A DNA stretch of 64,000 bases from CAZOHN01 sp964579325 (GCA_964579325.1 CAZOHN010000001.1:67229-131228), one strand, 5' to 3'. Shown: positions 25,321 to 34,386, numbered from the stretch's first letter. Notes: generated from the sequence alone by a model not told the origin. A program made the numbers and translations.

Positions 25321-26556
25321 TTACCGGAACAGAGACAGGATCGACTGCGGCGACTGGTTGGCGATCGAGAGCGCCTGGATGCCCAGCTGCTGCTGGACCT
25401 GGAGCGCCTGAAGCCGAGCCGATGCCTCTTCCATGTCGGCATCCACGAGCGTGCCGATGCCTGACTTCAAGGAGTCCGTCAGCTTCGAGACGAACTCGGC
25501 CTGAATGTCGATGCGCCGTTCGGCCGAGCCGAAGTCCGAAGACGCCTGGATCGCGGTGTCGATCATGCCTTCGATACGAGCCAGAGCTCCGGACGCATCG
25601 GTGGTTACGTCGATCGACGCGAGGTCGCCCAGCATACCCGACCCGACGTTCCGGATCGTCGCGCTGATGGCGATGTCGTTGCCAGTGTCGTTGTTGATTG
25701 TCAGTTCCGTCGGCGCGTTCGCGGCGTCGTAGGTGACAGTCAGGCCTTCGATTCCGAGTGAGTCGATGGCGTTCTTGACGCCAATGGCAATTGCCTCGTT
25801 CACATCAGGCGTGATGTTGGTGTCGACGTCCTCAGCAGACACGGTGTAGGTCGCCGTCTGGTCGCCGATACGAATCGAGATCTTGTCACCAGCCTGGATC
25901 TCGGCATCTGCCGCGCCGGCAGTGCCGACGAACTCGATGGAGTCATCGGCGCCTTCGTCGATCGCCACGGCGTAGGTGTCGGTGTTGGTGCCGACGACCG
26001 CATTGCCCGTGCCGCCGCCCGCACCGAACGCCGCACGTGCCAGGTAGCCGGACGTGCCGAGGTTGACACCCTGCACTTCGATGGTGCTCGACGTGACGTT
26101 GCCAAGCGAGTCGCGGTCGAGCGAAGACAGGAAGTTGGCGGTGGCACCGGTGTTGACGAGGTTCAGGCCATTGAACTGCGCCGCGCCGACCACGGAGGTC
26201 ACCTGCTCGGTGAGCCGGTTGATGTCGGTCTGGATCTTGGCGCGGTCAACGTTCGGCTCCTGCGAGGCGACGATCAGCCCCTTGATCTCGGTCAGAAGGT
26301 CGGTGACGCTTTCGGCCGCATTTCGGGCCACGGCGATGGTGGATTGGCCGAGCGCGAGGCTGTTCGAGATCTGCTTGAAGCCCTTTACGTCCGATTCCAT
26401 CACTTTCGAGATGGCCCAGACGGCCGAGTTGTCGCGAGCGGAGCCGATCGACTTGCCCGACGCAATCTCCTGCTGCGTCCTGGCGAGGCTCGTGTTGGTC
26501 TGCTTGAGGGTCTGAAGGGCGACCATCGAGCTGGTGTTGGTCAGAATGCTGGTCAT
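25321..26556 (-). CDS. fliC: Flagellin
   Basis: The filament subunit, 411 residues, starts at 'MTSILTNTSSMVALQTLKQT'. It has the conserved N-terminal D0/D1 region ('QQEIASGKSIGSARDNSAVW', 'LGQSTIAVARNAAESVTDLL', 'VVGAAQFNGLNLVN') and the C-terminal helix ending 'LSIANQSPQSILSLFR'. The middle part (about 160-330) is variable and acidic. The ATG at 26556 is chosen because the bases before it encode a non-flagellin extension; AGGAAAC precedes it. It has its own promoter-like sequence and terminator, so it is transcribed alone. This is the only flagellin in the window. Confidence 0.97.
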   Translation of the reverse strand: MTSILTNTSSMVALQTLKQTNTSLARTQQEIASGKSIGSARDNSAVWAISKVMESDVKGFKQISNSLALGQSTIAVARNAAESVTDLLTEIKGLIVASQEPNVDRAKIQTDINRLTEQVTSVVGAAQFNGLNLVNTGATANFLSSLDRDSLGNVTSSTIEVQGVNLGTSGYLARAAFGAGGGTGNAVVGTNTDTYAVAIDEGADDSIEFVGTAGAADAEIQAGDKISIRIGDQTATYTVSAEDVDTNITPDVNEAIAIGVKNAIDSLGIEGLTVTYDAANAPTELTINNDTGNDIAISATIRNVGSGMLGDLASIDVTTDASGALARIEGMIDTAIQASSDFGSAERRIDIQAEFVSKLTDSLKSGIGTLVDADMEEASARLQALQVQQQLGIQALSIANQSPQSILSLFR

Positions 26557-26601
26557 GACTGTTTCCTGATGTCTGCTGACGCTTTGCGCCAGGTTGCGGA
26601 A

Positions 26602-26620
26602 GCCGCCCGTCGTGGGCGGC
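26602..26620 (-). promoter_or_regulatory. Hairpin in flagellin mRNA leader
   Basis: GCCGCCC and GGGCGGC form a perfect 7-base-pair stem with a 5-base loop. It lies 46-64 bases upstream of the flagellin ATG and downstream of the candidate sigma-28-type promoter. FlbT is known to act on the flagellin leader in Caulobacter, so this hairpin is a natural candidate target or stability element. A terminator is less likely because no T-run follows. Confidence 0.4.
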
Positions 26621-26635
26621 GGCACGTGGCCGTTC

Positions 26636-26661
26636 TGACCGGCGCGGACCGAGGCTTTTTA
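26636..26661 (-). promoter_or_regulatory. Candidate sigma-28 (FliA-type) flagellin promoter
   Basis: On the minus strand TAAA (26661-26658), 14 bases, then GCCGGTCA (26643-26636). The FliA consensus is TAAA-N15-GCCGATAA, so the -35 is exact, the -10 matches at six of eight positions and the spacing is one base short. It lies about 80 bases upstream of the flagellin start. Confidence 0.4.
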
Positions 26662-26714
26662 CCCGGACCGCACGATCCACTGCTGGATCTCTTTCGGACC
26701 ATCCCCGGAAACCG

Positions 26715-26729
26715 CTAACAGTTCGCTAA
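26715..26729. promoter_or_regulatory. Candidate CtrA-type site upstream of flagellin
   Basis: On the minus strand TTAG-CGAACTG-TTAG, with the 4-7-4 spacing of CtrA sites and both half-sites one base off TTAA. It lies about 55 bases upstream of the candidate flagellin -35. It shares spacing and the TTAG variant with the fliF/fliL site at 6937-6951, which makes coincidence less likely. Confidence 0.35.
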
Positions 26730-26773
26730 GCGACGACGGAGACTGCCAGGCATTTGTCTAAAGTGCGCCCGGT

Positions 26774-27121
26774 TCAGGCACGCTTCTCGAGTGTTCGGCC
26801 GCCGCCCTCGTGGACGGTAGATCGTCCCTCGCAGTCGTAGGTGTGCAATGCGGGGCCGCCGCTCCTGAGTTCCTCAAGCTGGGTCCTCACCGCGATCACG
26901 GCGTCTCTTGCGGCCGCGATAAGAGCCTGGTTGGCTTGCGCAGCCTTGCGCAACCGTTCCAGGCCGGGCACTGGCTGGTGGTCTGCGAGGGCTTCGACCA
27001 ACCGCTCCTTGCGGAGTACAAGATCCCCGAGTGCATCGAAGTCACCTGACAGAAGTGCCTGCCGCTCGGCCGCAAGTACCTCTGCGAGACCGTCCGCTTC
27101 CGGACCCATGTCACGTTCCAT
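26774..27121 (-). CDS. Small helical protein, FlgN-like by position
   Basis: The 115-residue product is mostly helical: 'GLAEVLAAERQALLSGDFD' and 'ALGDLVLRKERLVEALADH' followed by 'RLRKAAQANQALIAAARDAV', the L-x6-L/K-x2-L pattern seen in FlgN-type chaperones for hook-filament junction proteins. It starts inside the 3' end of flgJ (11-base overlap; an in-frame ATG at 27109 would reduce it). The assignment rests on helical pattern and neighbours. The last 25 residues are Gly/Arg-rich and unlike FlgN. A flgN symbol is not given. Confidence 0.7.
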   Translation of the reverse strand: MERDMGPEADGLAEVLAAERQALLSGDFDALGDLVLRKERLVEALADHQPVPGLERLRKAAQANQALIAAARDAVIAVRTQLEELRSGGPALHTYDCEGRSTVHEGGGRTLEKRA

Positions 27122-27416
27122 TGACGCGCTCCTTCAATGCTTCGAAGATCGATTCGGCGAGTCCGATGCCTCCGGACTTCACCAGCTCGTCCGCTTGTGC
27201 CTGGACAAGGAAGGACGAGAAATGCTCCTCGCCGGCGCCTCCTCCGAAGGAACTTCGCGGTTGGCCGAGACCTGCGTACTCGAGCATCTGTGCGAGAAAG
27301 CTCGCCTCCAGGTCGCGCGCGACCTGCCGGAGTGCTGTTTCGTCCAAGGGGCCGCGCGCCGGAGCGGGCGGGGCGGAAACGGGTACCGTCGGTTGTGTTG
27401 CGGAATTGATGAGCAC
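27111..27416 (-). CDS. flgJ: Rod-capping protein FlgJ, single-domain form
   Basis: FlgJ caps the growing rod. From a GTG at 27416, preceded by GGAGGG at a spacing of 7, the product is 101 residues. It contains the rod-binding signature: 'LRQVARDLEASFLAQMLEYA' and 'SSFLVQAQADELVKSGGIGL' then 'AESIFEALKERV'. The muramidase domain of enterobacterial FlgJ is absent; SltF (12239-13075) can supply that activity, as in Rhodobacter. A much longer frame upstream (to 28244) is antisense to fliK and is not used. Confidence 0.88.
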   Translation of the reverse strand: MLINSATQPTVPVSAPPAPARGPLDETALRQVARDLEASFLAQMLEYAGLGQPRSSFGGGAGEEHFSSFLVQAQADELVKSGGIGLAESIFEALKERVNGT

Positions 27417-27466
27417 CCGCGTTCCCTCCAATTGGCGAAACTTCCCTCGCAATAACGCCTGCGGGG

Positions 27467-27494
27467 TAAAGAAGCGGTAACTCCCTGCCGTCAT
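27467..27494 (+). promoter_or_regulatory. Weak sigma-28-like sequence upstream of fliK
   Basis: TAAA (27467-27470), 16 bases, GCCGTCAT (27487-27494), compared with TAAA-N15-GCCGATAA. It is 33 bases before the fliK start, in the 110-base divergent region with flgJ. Only a suggestion. Confidence 0.25.
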
Positions 27495-27529
27495 ATGTCG
27501 GTGGACGTGGCAGAAGCCGGGAGTTCGTG

Positions 27530-29578
27530 ATGCAGCCAGTGGCTGGACCGGAGGCAGTGCAGGCGGCGATTGTCGGGCGCGACGTCGTTCCGCGCAATTC
27601 GCGCACCCAAGGTGTCCTCGAAGAGCGTCGGGACCCTGGCGCATTTTCGCGCGTCTTTGCCAATGCCCCGGGATCGCCGCCTTCACCCGATGCGCTCTAT
27701 TCCCAGGGCGTGCGACAGGTTTCGTCAGCACTGACAGTCGCCACCTCCGCTGCTGGCGGGGGTACGGTCTCGCACATCTTTCCTCAGCCGGGCGACGTTT
27801 CGGCGGAAGTACGGCCAGAGCCAGATTCGGCGCATGCTTTCGCAAGGAAGCCCGAGAGCGAGGCAGGTCACGAGCCATTGGTCGAACCTGGCCTCGCTCC
27901 CGAAGCGAAGGCAACGCCGAACATTCCGTCAGGCTACTCTCCGCGCGATGTGGAGCCGTTCGGTTGGCGCGGTCATGACCGGCAGGGTCAACTGTTGGCT
28001 GGGCGGATGGATGGAACCCTCGATCCGGAAGCTCCGTCCTCCCAGAGTGATTCCGCGGGCCCACGGACCAGTCCGGAACCGATTGCGCCCGGTACCCGCG
28101 AAATGTGGATAGTTGGTTCGACGCCGGTTGCAACAGACGTGGCCGCTCCTGCGGGCAAACTTTCAGCGACTTGGCATCAGGCGCCCGAAGCCTCCCAGCC
28201 GCCGGGTCAGGCAATGCCCGGGCCGTTCGAGCTGACTGCGACAACGGAACCGCCCGGCCTGCTGGTCGGCCGGCAGGGTGCTTCGATGGATGATCCGGGA
28301 AGGTCGATACCGCAGGTAGCGGCGGCTAACTCAGGTCTGCAGAGCATTCCAGTTTCCGACCGATCCAAGGCTCTTGTGCCCGGCAATCCTGGTCGTCCGC
28401 CGCTGGTTGACCCAGGGGCGGGACTCGAGCCGGTAGTCCCCGCCACGGGAGGAACGCAGCCGCCAGCGGAGGATGACCAGGACGCCCAGCCGGCAGATAC
28501 ACATGCGCGAGGTGCCCCCGAGCTGCGTGCCCCGCCCGGCACGCCCGTCCGCGCGACCGAATCCTTCTCCGCGTCGGAGCCCCCGCAAGGTCGGTCGGGT
28601 GCTGCCAGCGAGCCCGTGGTGAAACAACCTGTCCCAGGATTGGTCCCGGTGGTCGCCGACGCGAAGACCATCGCTTCGCCGGAGAGCCGGGTCGCGACGG
28701 ATATGAGTTCTAGGGGCCTCCAGAATGCGCCGCTTGTCGCGGCCACTCCAGAAGGCTCAGACCGCCTTGCATCCTTCGAACGACCGGCCGCTGGCAAGAC
28801 GCCAACTTCGCCGATCGCAACACCCGTGCCCATTCTCGAGCGGGTGTCCCTCGCGGAGGTCTCGACGCCCGTGCGCGTTGTGCCCTCCCCGGAGGTGGAC
28901 GTCTCGCTTCAGGCTCAGGGAGAGACCATCAGGGGCGACGTGTCGGCGCGGACCGAGAGCGTGAAACCGACTCGGGAAACCACCAGCGCTCGGACGCAAC
29001 CTCTGCCGCCGGTCGCAGAAGCCGCGCCGGTCTCCCTGCAGCCGGATGTCTCGTCAATCGCACTCTCGTCCGATGGCGGCGAGCCGGGGCTGTCGCCCGG
29101 CGACATGGCCTTGGGCACGACCCAGGGATCCGAACCAAGGTACAGTTCGATCCAGCCACCGCAACGGGTCGAGACCGGGCAAGGGGTTGCCCATCAGCTG
29201 TCCGTCGCGATCGCCGGCGCCACCAGCGACAAGATCGAACTGGTCCTCGACCCTGCCGAGTTGGGCACGGTGCGTCTCAGCCTGGCTCCAGAAGGCCAAT
29301 CAGTGGCGGTTTCCCTCGTGGCCGATCGGGCCGAGACCATGGACCTGCTTCGCCGCCATATCGATCAGCTCGCACGCGACCTTCGCGAAGCGGGCTACTC
29401 GGACGTCACCTTCAGTTTCGGGCCCCAGACGGGTGGAGGTGGCGGGCACCACTCCACTTCAAGACTTTCCGGGAGTCCGGGGAGCGAACATGGGGGTTCC
29501 GCAGATCCGGTCTCTTCCGAGACCCTGGCAGCTCGACCTCTCTCCGACCGGACGACCGGTCTAGATCTCAGGATGTGA
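27530..29578 (+). CDS. fliK: Flagellar hook-length control protein FliK
   Basis: FliK measures hook length and triggers the FlhB switch. The 682-residue protein has a long Pro/Ser/Ala-rich, poorly conserved region and a C-terminal Flg_hook domain at about residues 563-630: 'DKIELVLDPAELGTVRLSLA', 'GQSVAVSLVADRAETMDLLR' and 'IDQLARDLREAGYSDVTFSF'. The ATG at 27530 follows GGGAG; a GTG immediately before it is an alternative. It is followed by flgD with only a few bases between. Confidence 0.9.
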   Translation: MQPVAGPEAVQAAIVGRDVVPRNSRTQGVLEERRDPGAFSRVFANAPGSPPSPDALYSQGVRQVSSALTVATSAAGGGTVSHIFPQPGDVSAEVRPEPDSAHAFARKPESEAGHEPLVEPGLAPEAKATPNIPSGYSPRDVEPFGWRGHDRQGQLLAGRMDGTLDPEAPSSQSDSAGPRTSPEPIAPGTREMWIVGSTPVATDVAAPAGKLSATWHQAPEASQPPGQAMPGPFELTATTEPPGLLVGRQGASMDDPGRSIPQVAAANSGLQSIPVSDRSKALVPGNPGRPPLVDPGAGLEPVVPATGGTQPPAEDDQDAQPADTHARGAPELRAPPGTPVRATESFSASEPPQGRSGAASEPVVKQPVPGLVPVVADAKTIASPESRVATDMSSRGLQNAPLVAATPEGSDRLASFERPAAGKTPTSPIATPVPILERVSLAEVSTPVRVVPSPEVDVSLQAQGETIRGDVSARTESVKPTRETTSARTQPLPPVAEAAPVSLQPDVSSIALSSDGGEPGLSPGDMALGTTQGSEPRYSSIQPPQRVETGQGVAHQLSVAIAGATSDKIELVLDPAELGTVRLSLAPEGQSVAVSLVADRAETMDLLRRHIDQLARDLREAGYSDVTFSFGPQTGGGGGHHSTSRLSGSPGSEHGGSADPVSSETLAARPLSDRTTGLDLRM

Positions 29579-29589
29579 AAGGCAGAAGG

Positions 29590-30249
29590 ATGGATATCGG
29601 ATCACTGAGCACGATCAGCTCGGCTACAAGCGCAGGCAACGAGTCGACCAAGAAGAAAGGTATCGTTTCGGACTATCAGACCTTCTTGAAGATGCTCACA
29701 ACGCAGCTTGAGAACCAGGATCCGCTCAACCCTGCGAAGGCCGACGAGTTCGCGGTGCAGCTCGCCACATTCTCGTCGGTCGAGCAGCAGGTCCGGACCA
29801 ACGACTTGCTTGCCCAGCTTGGGACCCAGTTCGCGGCCATGGGAATGACGCAGTTCGCCGGTTGGGTTGGCATGGATGCGCGCGCCTCGGCCCCGGCGAA
29901 CTTCCACGGCGCGCCGGTCACGCTTGCCCTCTCGCCCGCGGCGGGGGCCGATCGAACCGAGCTGGTCGTCCGCGACGCGTCGGGACGCGAGCTGGAGCGT
30001 TTCGATATCCCGGCGACGGCTGGCACCTACATCTGGGACGGCCGCAACCAGTTCGGCGGGTCCTATCTCCACGGTCTCTACAGCTTCGATCTGGTGAGCT
30101 TCCAGGGAGACACGCCGGTTGCGACGACGCCGGTCGAGACCTTCGGCCGGGTCATCGAGGCGCGAATCGAGAATGGCCAGACGGTGATCGTCAGGGAGGG
30201 CGGCGTCGTTGTTCCCACGGCGGACGTCACCGGGGTCCGCGCCGGCTGA
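29590..30249 (+). CDS. flgD: Hook assembly scaffolding protein FlgD
   Basis: FlgD caps the hook during assembly. The 219-residue protein has the N-terminal signature 'SDYQTFLKMLTTQLENQDPL' followed by NPAKADEFAVQLATFSSVEQQ-type sequence, then a FLIG-like/Ig-like C-terminal part with 'ASGRELERFDIPATAGTYIW' and 'DGRNQFGGSYLHGLYSFDLV'. ATG 29590 is used; a GTG at 29575 overlapping the fliK stop is an alternative. Its stop is 1 base from the convergent ubiB stop. FlgE is not next to it. Confidence 0.93.
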   Translation: MDIGSLSTISSATSAGNESTKKKGIVSDYQTFLKMLTTQLENQDPLNPAKADEFAVQLATFSSVEQQVRTNDLLAQLGTQFAAMGMTQFAGWVGMDARASAPANFHGAPVTLALSPAAGADRTELVVRDASGRELERFDIPATAGTYIWDGRNQFGGSYLHGLYSFDLVSFQGDTPVATTPVETFGRVIEARIENGQTVIVREGGVVVPTADVTGVRAG

Positions 30250-30250
30250 T

Positions 30251-31783
30251 TTATCGGTTCAGTAGCACGGCGGCTGTCGCCGCCGCGCCGATGGTTGCGC
30301 CTCCGAGCGCCCAGAGAAGCCCGCGGGCCAGCCGCGGTTTCTCCGGCGGCCTTGCTTCTTCAGTCTGTCGGATCAGGGCACTCTCCGCCAGTTTCGGCAG
30401 CTTTGGTCCGAACCGCGCGAGAACGCGCGCGGTTTGAGCGAGATCACGCAGCAACGCACGCGGGCCGACATTCTGCCGGATGTAGTCCTCGACGATGGGT
30501 TGGGCGACCTTCCAGATGTTGATCGTCGGATTGAGCGACCGGGCCACGCCCTCGACCACCACCATCGTCCTCTGCAGGAGGATGAGTTCGGTGCGCGTCT
30601 CCATCCCGAAGCGCTCGGTCACCTCGAACAGGTAGGCCAGAAGCCGGGCCATGGAGATCCGGGTTGCATCCATTCCAAAGATCGGCTCGCCCACACTGCG
30701 CAGAGCCCTGGCGAATTCGTCGATATCGCGATCCGCGGGAACGTAACCCGCCTCGAAATGCACCTCGGCGACGCGGCGGTAGTCCTTGCGGATGAACCCA
30801 AAAAGGATTTCAGCATAGACCCGCCGGGTGTATTCGTCGAGGCGTCCCATTATTCCGAAATCGTAGGCGATGATCTCGCCCTCGGCGCCCACCTTCAGGT
30901 TCCCCTGGTGCATGTCGGCGTGAAAGTAGCCGTCGCGCAGGGCGTGCTGCAGGAACAGCTGCAGGACACGCTCGCCAAGCGCGTCGCAGTCGTGGCCTGC
31001 CGCGCGGATCTCTGGGACATGGCCCATCGGTATGCCCTCTGCCCAGCCCAGTGTCATCACGTTGCGGCTGGACAGGAACCAGTGCGGCCTGGGCACGCGG
31101 AAGCCCTTGTCGCTGGCGGTATTCGCGGCAAACTCGGCCGCGGCGGAGCTTTCGAGACGCAGGTCGAGCTCCCCCATCACCACGCCCTCGAAGTGGCGGA
31201 TGACATCGGTGGGGCGCAGGCGCCGCGAAGCCGGCGACAGCGTCTCGATCAGCCATGCGGCGAAGTAGAAGGCGTCGATGTCCTTTCGGAAGGCCTGTAG
31301 GATGCGCGGGCGCAGCACCTTGACGGCGACCTCCTCGCCCGAATCTGTCAACCGCGCCCGATGAACCTGGGCAATCGACGCGGCGGCGACGGGTTCGGAG
31401 AACTCCGAGAATGACTGGTCGACCGGAAGCCCGAGTTCTTCCTCGATCATCCGCTTTGCTACCGCGGTCGGGAACGGCGGCAGCTTATCCTGCAGGACCC
31501 GCAACTGGTTTGCGACTTCGTCCCCGACGACGTCGGGACGGGTGGAAAGGACCTGGCCGAACTTGATGTAGGCGGGTCCAAGTGCAGTCAGCGCGCGCGT
31601 CGCGGGCGGCATCGACGGGTCACCCTTCAGGCCCAGCCACTTGAACGGCCACCCCAGGATTCTCGCCGCAATGCGGAGGTTCGGCGGGGCGTTGAAGGCG
31701 TCGAGCACAACCCGCATGGCCCCGGTGCGCTCCAGAGTTGCGCCCGTCCGGATCAAGCGGACGATGTTGTGCGGGCCCTTCAC
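30251..31783 (-). CDS. ubiB: Ubiquinone biosynthesis protein UbiB (ABC1/ADCK kinase-like)
   Basis: UbiB is an atypical kinase-like ATPase needed for ubiquinone synthesis. The 510-residue protein shows the 'KFGQVLSTRPDVV' KxGQ motif, 'VAAASIAQVHRARL', 'AVKVLRP', 'DGYFHADMHQGNLKVGAEG' with 'IAYDFGIMGRL', and one or two C-terminal membrane helices ('GLLWALGGATIGAAATAAVL'). The GTG at 31783, overlapping the ubiE stop region, gives a start 'VKGPHNIVRLIRTG'; an earlier start lies inside ubiE. Confidence 0.94.
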   Translation of the reverse strand: MKGPHNIVRLIRTGATLERTGAMRVVLDAFNAPPNLRIAARILGWPFKWLGLKGDPSMPPATRALTALGPAYIKFGQVLSTRPDVVGDEVANQLRVLQDKLPPFPTAVAKRMIEEELGLPVDQSFSEFSEPVAAASIAQVHRARLTDSGEEVAVKVLRPRILQAFRKDIDAFYFAAWLIETLSPASRRLRPTDVIRHFEGVVMGELDLRLESSAAAEFAANTASDKGFRVPRPHWFLSSRNVMTLGWAEGIPMGHVPEIRAAGHDCDALGERVLQLFLQHALRDGYFHADMHQGNLKVGAEGEIIAYDFGIMGRLDEYTRRVYAEILFGFIRKDYRRVAEVHFEAGYVPADRDIDEFARALRSVGEPIFGMDATRISMARLLAYLFEVTERFGMETRTELILLQRTMVVVEGVARSLNPTINIWKVAQPIVEDYIRQNVGPRALLRDLAQTARVLARFGPKLPKLAESALIRQTEEARPPEKPRLARGLLWALGGATIGAAATAAVLLNR

Positions 31784-31784
31784 G

Positions 31785-32537
31785 TCAGAGTTTCCACCCG
31801 GAATGCAGCGCGGCGACACCCATCGTCATGTTACGGTACCTGACCTGGTCGAACCCGGCACCGTGGATCATCGTGGCGAAGGTTTCCTGGTCGGGAAACC
31901 GTCGGATCGACTCGACAAGATACTGATAGCTTGCGCGATCCCCCGCCACGACCTGGCCCATGGCCGGAATCACGTTGAACGAGTAACGGTCGTAGAGCCA
32001 CTGCAGGCCCGGGTTCGGCAACTGGCTGAACTCCAGAACCATCAATCGCCCGCCCGGCCGGAGCACACGGAAGGCCTCGGACAGCGCGTCCTCGATCCGG
32101 GTGACATTCCGGATCCCGAAGCTGATCGTGTACACATCGAATGTTGCGTCCGGGAAGGGCAGGGTCATCGCGTCGCCCACAATCCAGGTCAGGCTGTCCG
32201 ACAACTTCTCGGCCTCGGCCCGCTTCTGCCCTTCGACGAGCATCGATTCCGTCATGTCGAGCACTGTCGCCGTAGCGCCGGGCGCGCGTCGAAGGAATCG
32301 GAAGGCGATATCCCCCGTGCCGCCGGCGACGTCGAGTAGGTTCTGCCCCCTGCGCGGCGCCAGCCAGTCCATCATGGCGTCCTTCCAGAGCCGGTGGACA
32401 CCCCCGCTCATCAGGTCGTTCATCACGTCATAGCGGCTCGCCACGCGCGTGAAGACACCGTGCACCCGCCCGGCCTTCTCCGACTCGGGCACGTCCTCGA
32501 ACCCAAAATGTGTAGTTTTCTCGTCTTCGTCAGCCAT
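31785..32537 (-). CDS. ubiE: Ubiquinone/menaquinone C-methyltransferase UbiE
   Basis: UbiE is the SAM-dependent C-methyltransferase of ubiquinone synthesis. The 250-residue protein starts '[20 protein letters not shown]' and shows '[18 protein letters not shown]', the SAM-binding '[18 protein letters not shown]', '[19 protein letters not shown]' and '[20 protein letters not shown]', all UbiE signatures. It precedes ubiB on the minus strand. Sequence upstream of ATG 32537 in the same frame overlaps mutM in antisense and is not part of the gene. Confidence 0.97.
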   Translation of the reverse strand: MADEDEKTTHFGFEDVPESEKAGRVHGVFTRVASRYDVMNDLMSGGVHRLWKDAMMDWLAPRRGQNLLDVAGGTGDIAFRFLRRAPGATATVLDMTESMLVEGQKRAEAEKLSDSLTWIVGDAMTLPFPDATFDVYTISFGIRNVTRIEDALSEAFRVLRPGGRLMVLEFSQLPNPGLQWLYDRYSFNVIPAMGQVVAGDRASYQYLVESIRRFPDQETFATMIHGAGFDQVRYRNMTMGVAALHSGWKL

Positions 32538-32628
32538 CTGCCCTTGCCGCCACCGAGGAGTCTCCCTCCTTATAGGGCGCCCGGAGGGGCTGTCCATGCG
32601 GCCCACCCGCCGCAGGGGGAGAGTGAGA

Positions 32629-33480
32629 GTGCCCGAACTTCCAGAAGTCGAAACGGTTCGGCGCGGTCTTGTGTCGGTAATGGAGGGCCGTCGCTTAGAA
32701 GGCGTGGCCGTCAACCGGCCCGACCTGCGCTGGCCGCTCCCCGAGCGAATGGCCGAACGACTCAAAGGTGCCCGCGTCGAGCGGCTGCGGCGGCGATCGA
32801 AGTATATCCTCGCCGACCTCTCGACCGGGGAGAGCCTGATCGTGCACCTCGGGATGTCAGGTCGAATCCTCGTCTCGGGCGTCACGCTGGGAGGGTTTCA
32901 TCACTCCCACCCTGTGCCTCAGAAGCACGACCACGTGGTGTTCGAGATGGAGGGCGGGGGCCGCGTCACGTTCAACGACGCGCGCCGGTTCGGAGCGATG
33001 GACCTGATCGAGACAACCCGGGTGGAGGATCACTGGCTTCTGGCTGGACTCGGCCCCGAACCGCTCGGCAACGCCTTTGACGAGGCCTATCTTGTGGCGC
33101 GACTGCGGGGACGGAACACGCCCGTGAAGGCGGCGCTGCTCGACCAGAGGGTCGTAGCCGGACTCGGCAACATCTACGTGTGCGAGGTCCTGCACAGGGC
33201 GGGCATCTCACCCGCGCGCAAGGCCGGACACATCGCTTCGGACCGCGTTGCGCGCCTTGTTCCCCAAATTCGGGAGGTTCTTACCGAAGCGATCGAGGCT
33301 GGCGGGTCGAGCCTGCGCGACTATCGGAGGGCGGACGGGGAACTGGGCTATTTCCAGCACGCGTTTCGGGTCTACAATCGCGAGGGTGCGCCCTGTCCCT
33401 CCCCGGGGTGCGACAGAACCATCCGGAGGATCGTGCAGTCCGGCCGTTCGTCGTTCTACTGCCCGGCCTGCCAAAGATAG
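32629..33480 (+). CDS. mutM: Formamidopyrimidine-DNA glycosylase MutM (Fpg)
   Basis: MutM removes 8-oxoguanine and other oxidised purines. The 283-residue protein starts with GTG giving the mature N-terminus '[20 protein letters not shown]' (catalytic Pro1 after Met removal and Glu2). It has '[10 protein letters not shown]', a '[20 protein letters not shown]' H2TH region and a C-terminal zinc finger with four cysteines ('CPSPGC' and 'YCPACQR'). The GTG 32629 is required to place Pro-Glu at the N-terminus. It is divergent from ubiE with 91 bases between. Confidence 0.97.
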   Translation: MPELPEVETVRRGLVSVMEGRRLEGVAVNRPDLRWPLPERMAERLKGARVERLRRRSKYILADLSTGESLIVHLGMSGRILVSGVTLGGFHHSHPVPQKHDHVVFEMEGGGRVTFNDARRFGAMDLIETTRVEDHWLLAGLGPEPLGNAFDEAYLVARLRGRNTPVKAALLDQRVVAGLGNIYVCEVLHRAGISPARKAGHIASDRVARLVPQIREVLTEAIEAGGSSLRDYRRADGELGYFQHAFRVYNREGAPCPSPGCDRTIRRIVQSGRSSFYCPACQR

Positions 33481-33539
33481 CTTGAACCTTGCCGCCGCGG
33501 TGTTAGGACTCGCGCCCGACGCCAGCGAAGGGGAACGCG

Positions 33540-34316
33540 ATGGCCTACCAGACGATCATCGTCGAGGTTGAGGACTACGTGGCGACGATCCGGCTGAACC
33601 GGCCCGACGCCCTGAACGCCCTCAACTCCCAACTGATGGCCGAGCTCGCGGATGCCGTGAAGTCGGCCGACGGCAATGAACGAGTGCGGTGTATCATCCT
33701 GACCGGGTCGGAGAAGGCCTTCGCGGCCGGGGCCGACATCAAGGAGATGGCCGAGAAGACATTCGTGGAGGCCTTCACCGACGACCTGTTCACAGGTCCC
33801 ACCGAACAGATCCTGCGCTGCCGCAAGCCGATCATCGCGGCCGTCTCAGGCTATTGCCTGGGTGGCGGCTGCGAACTGGCAATGATGTGCGATATCATTA
33901 TCGCTTCGGAGACCGCCAAGTTCGGCCAGCCGGAGATCAACCTCGGGACAATGGCCGGAATTGGCGGCACGCAGCGGCTCACGCGGATCGTCGGCAAGTC
34001 GAAGGCGATGGACATGCACCTGACAGGTCGCTTCATGGATGCGGTCGAAGCGGAGCGGTCCGGTCTTGTCAGCAGGGTCGTCCCGGTGAAACGGCTCATG
34101 GAGGAGGCGCTCTCGGCGGCAAACAAGATTGCCGAAAAGTCCACCCTGACCGCCATGGCTGTGAAGGAGACAGTCAACCGCTCTTACGAGACCACCCTGA
34201 GAGAGGGGCTCCTGTTTGAGCGGCGGCTGTTCCACGCGCTGTTCGCGTCCGAAGACCAGAAGGAAGGGATGAACGCCTTTCTCGAAAAGCGCACTCCGCA
34301 GTTCCGTGACCGCTGA
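33540..34316 (+). CDS. Enoyl-CoA hydratase
   Basis: The enzyme hydrates 2-enoyl-CoA in fatty-acid or amino-acid catabolism. The 258-residue protein shows the crotonase pattern: '[16 protein letters not shown]' (oxyanion hole), '[19 protein letters not shown]'-type motif (here [14 protein letters not shown]), '[20 protein letters not shown]' with the catalytic Glu, and a C-terminal '[14 protein letters not shown]'. It resembles short-chain enoyl-CoA hydratases. The mutM-ech-rpsT-dnaA order is common in Rhodobacterales. Confidence 0.93.
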   Translation: MAYQTIIVEVEDYVATIRLNRPDALNALNSQLMAELADAVKSADGNERVRCIILTGSEKAFAAGADIKEMAEKTFVEAFTDDLFTGPTEQILRCRKPIIAAVSGYCLGGGCELAMMCDIIIASETAKFGQPEINLGTMAGIGGTQRLTRIVGKSKAMDMHLTGRFMDAVEAERSGLVSRVVPVKRLMEEALSAANKIAEKSTLTAMAVKETVNRSYETTLREGLLFERRLFHALFASEDQKEGMNAFLEKRTPQFRDR

Positions 34317-34357
34317 AGGCGGACCACAGGGAAGCGAAAGGCCGCCGGAAATGGCCG

Positions 34358-34386
34358 TTGACTTGGCGGTGAGTCGGTCCTAGAAG
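34358..34386 (+). promoter_or_regulatory. Sigma-70-type promoter of rpsT
   Basis: TTGACT (34358-34363), 17-base spacer, TAGAAG (34381-34386). The -35 matches five of six consensus positions and the spacing is optimal. It lies 48 bases upstream of the rpsT start. Confidence 0.6.

Noticed and set aside
27417..28244. Upstream extension of flgJ to 377 codons
   Set aside because: It is antisense to fliK, is Arg/Pro-rich and lacks a ribosome site; the GTG at 27416 has a strong one.
30434..31300. Plus-strand frame of 288 codons opposite ubiB
   Set aside because: His/Gly/Ala-rich mirror of ubiB without motifs.
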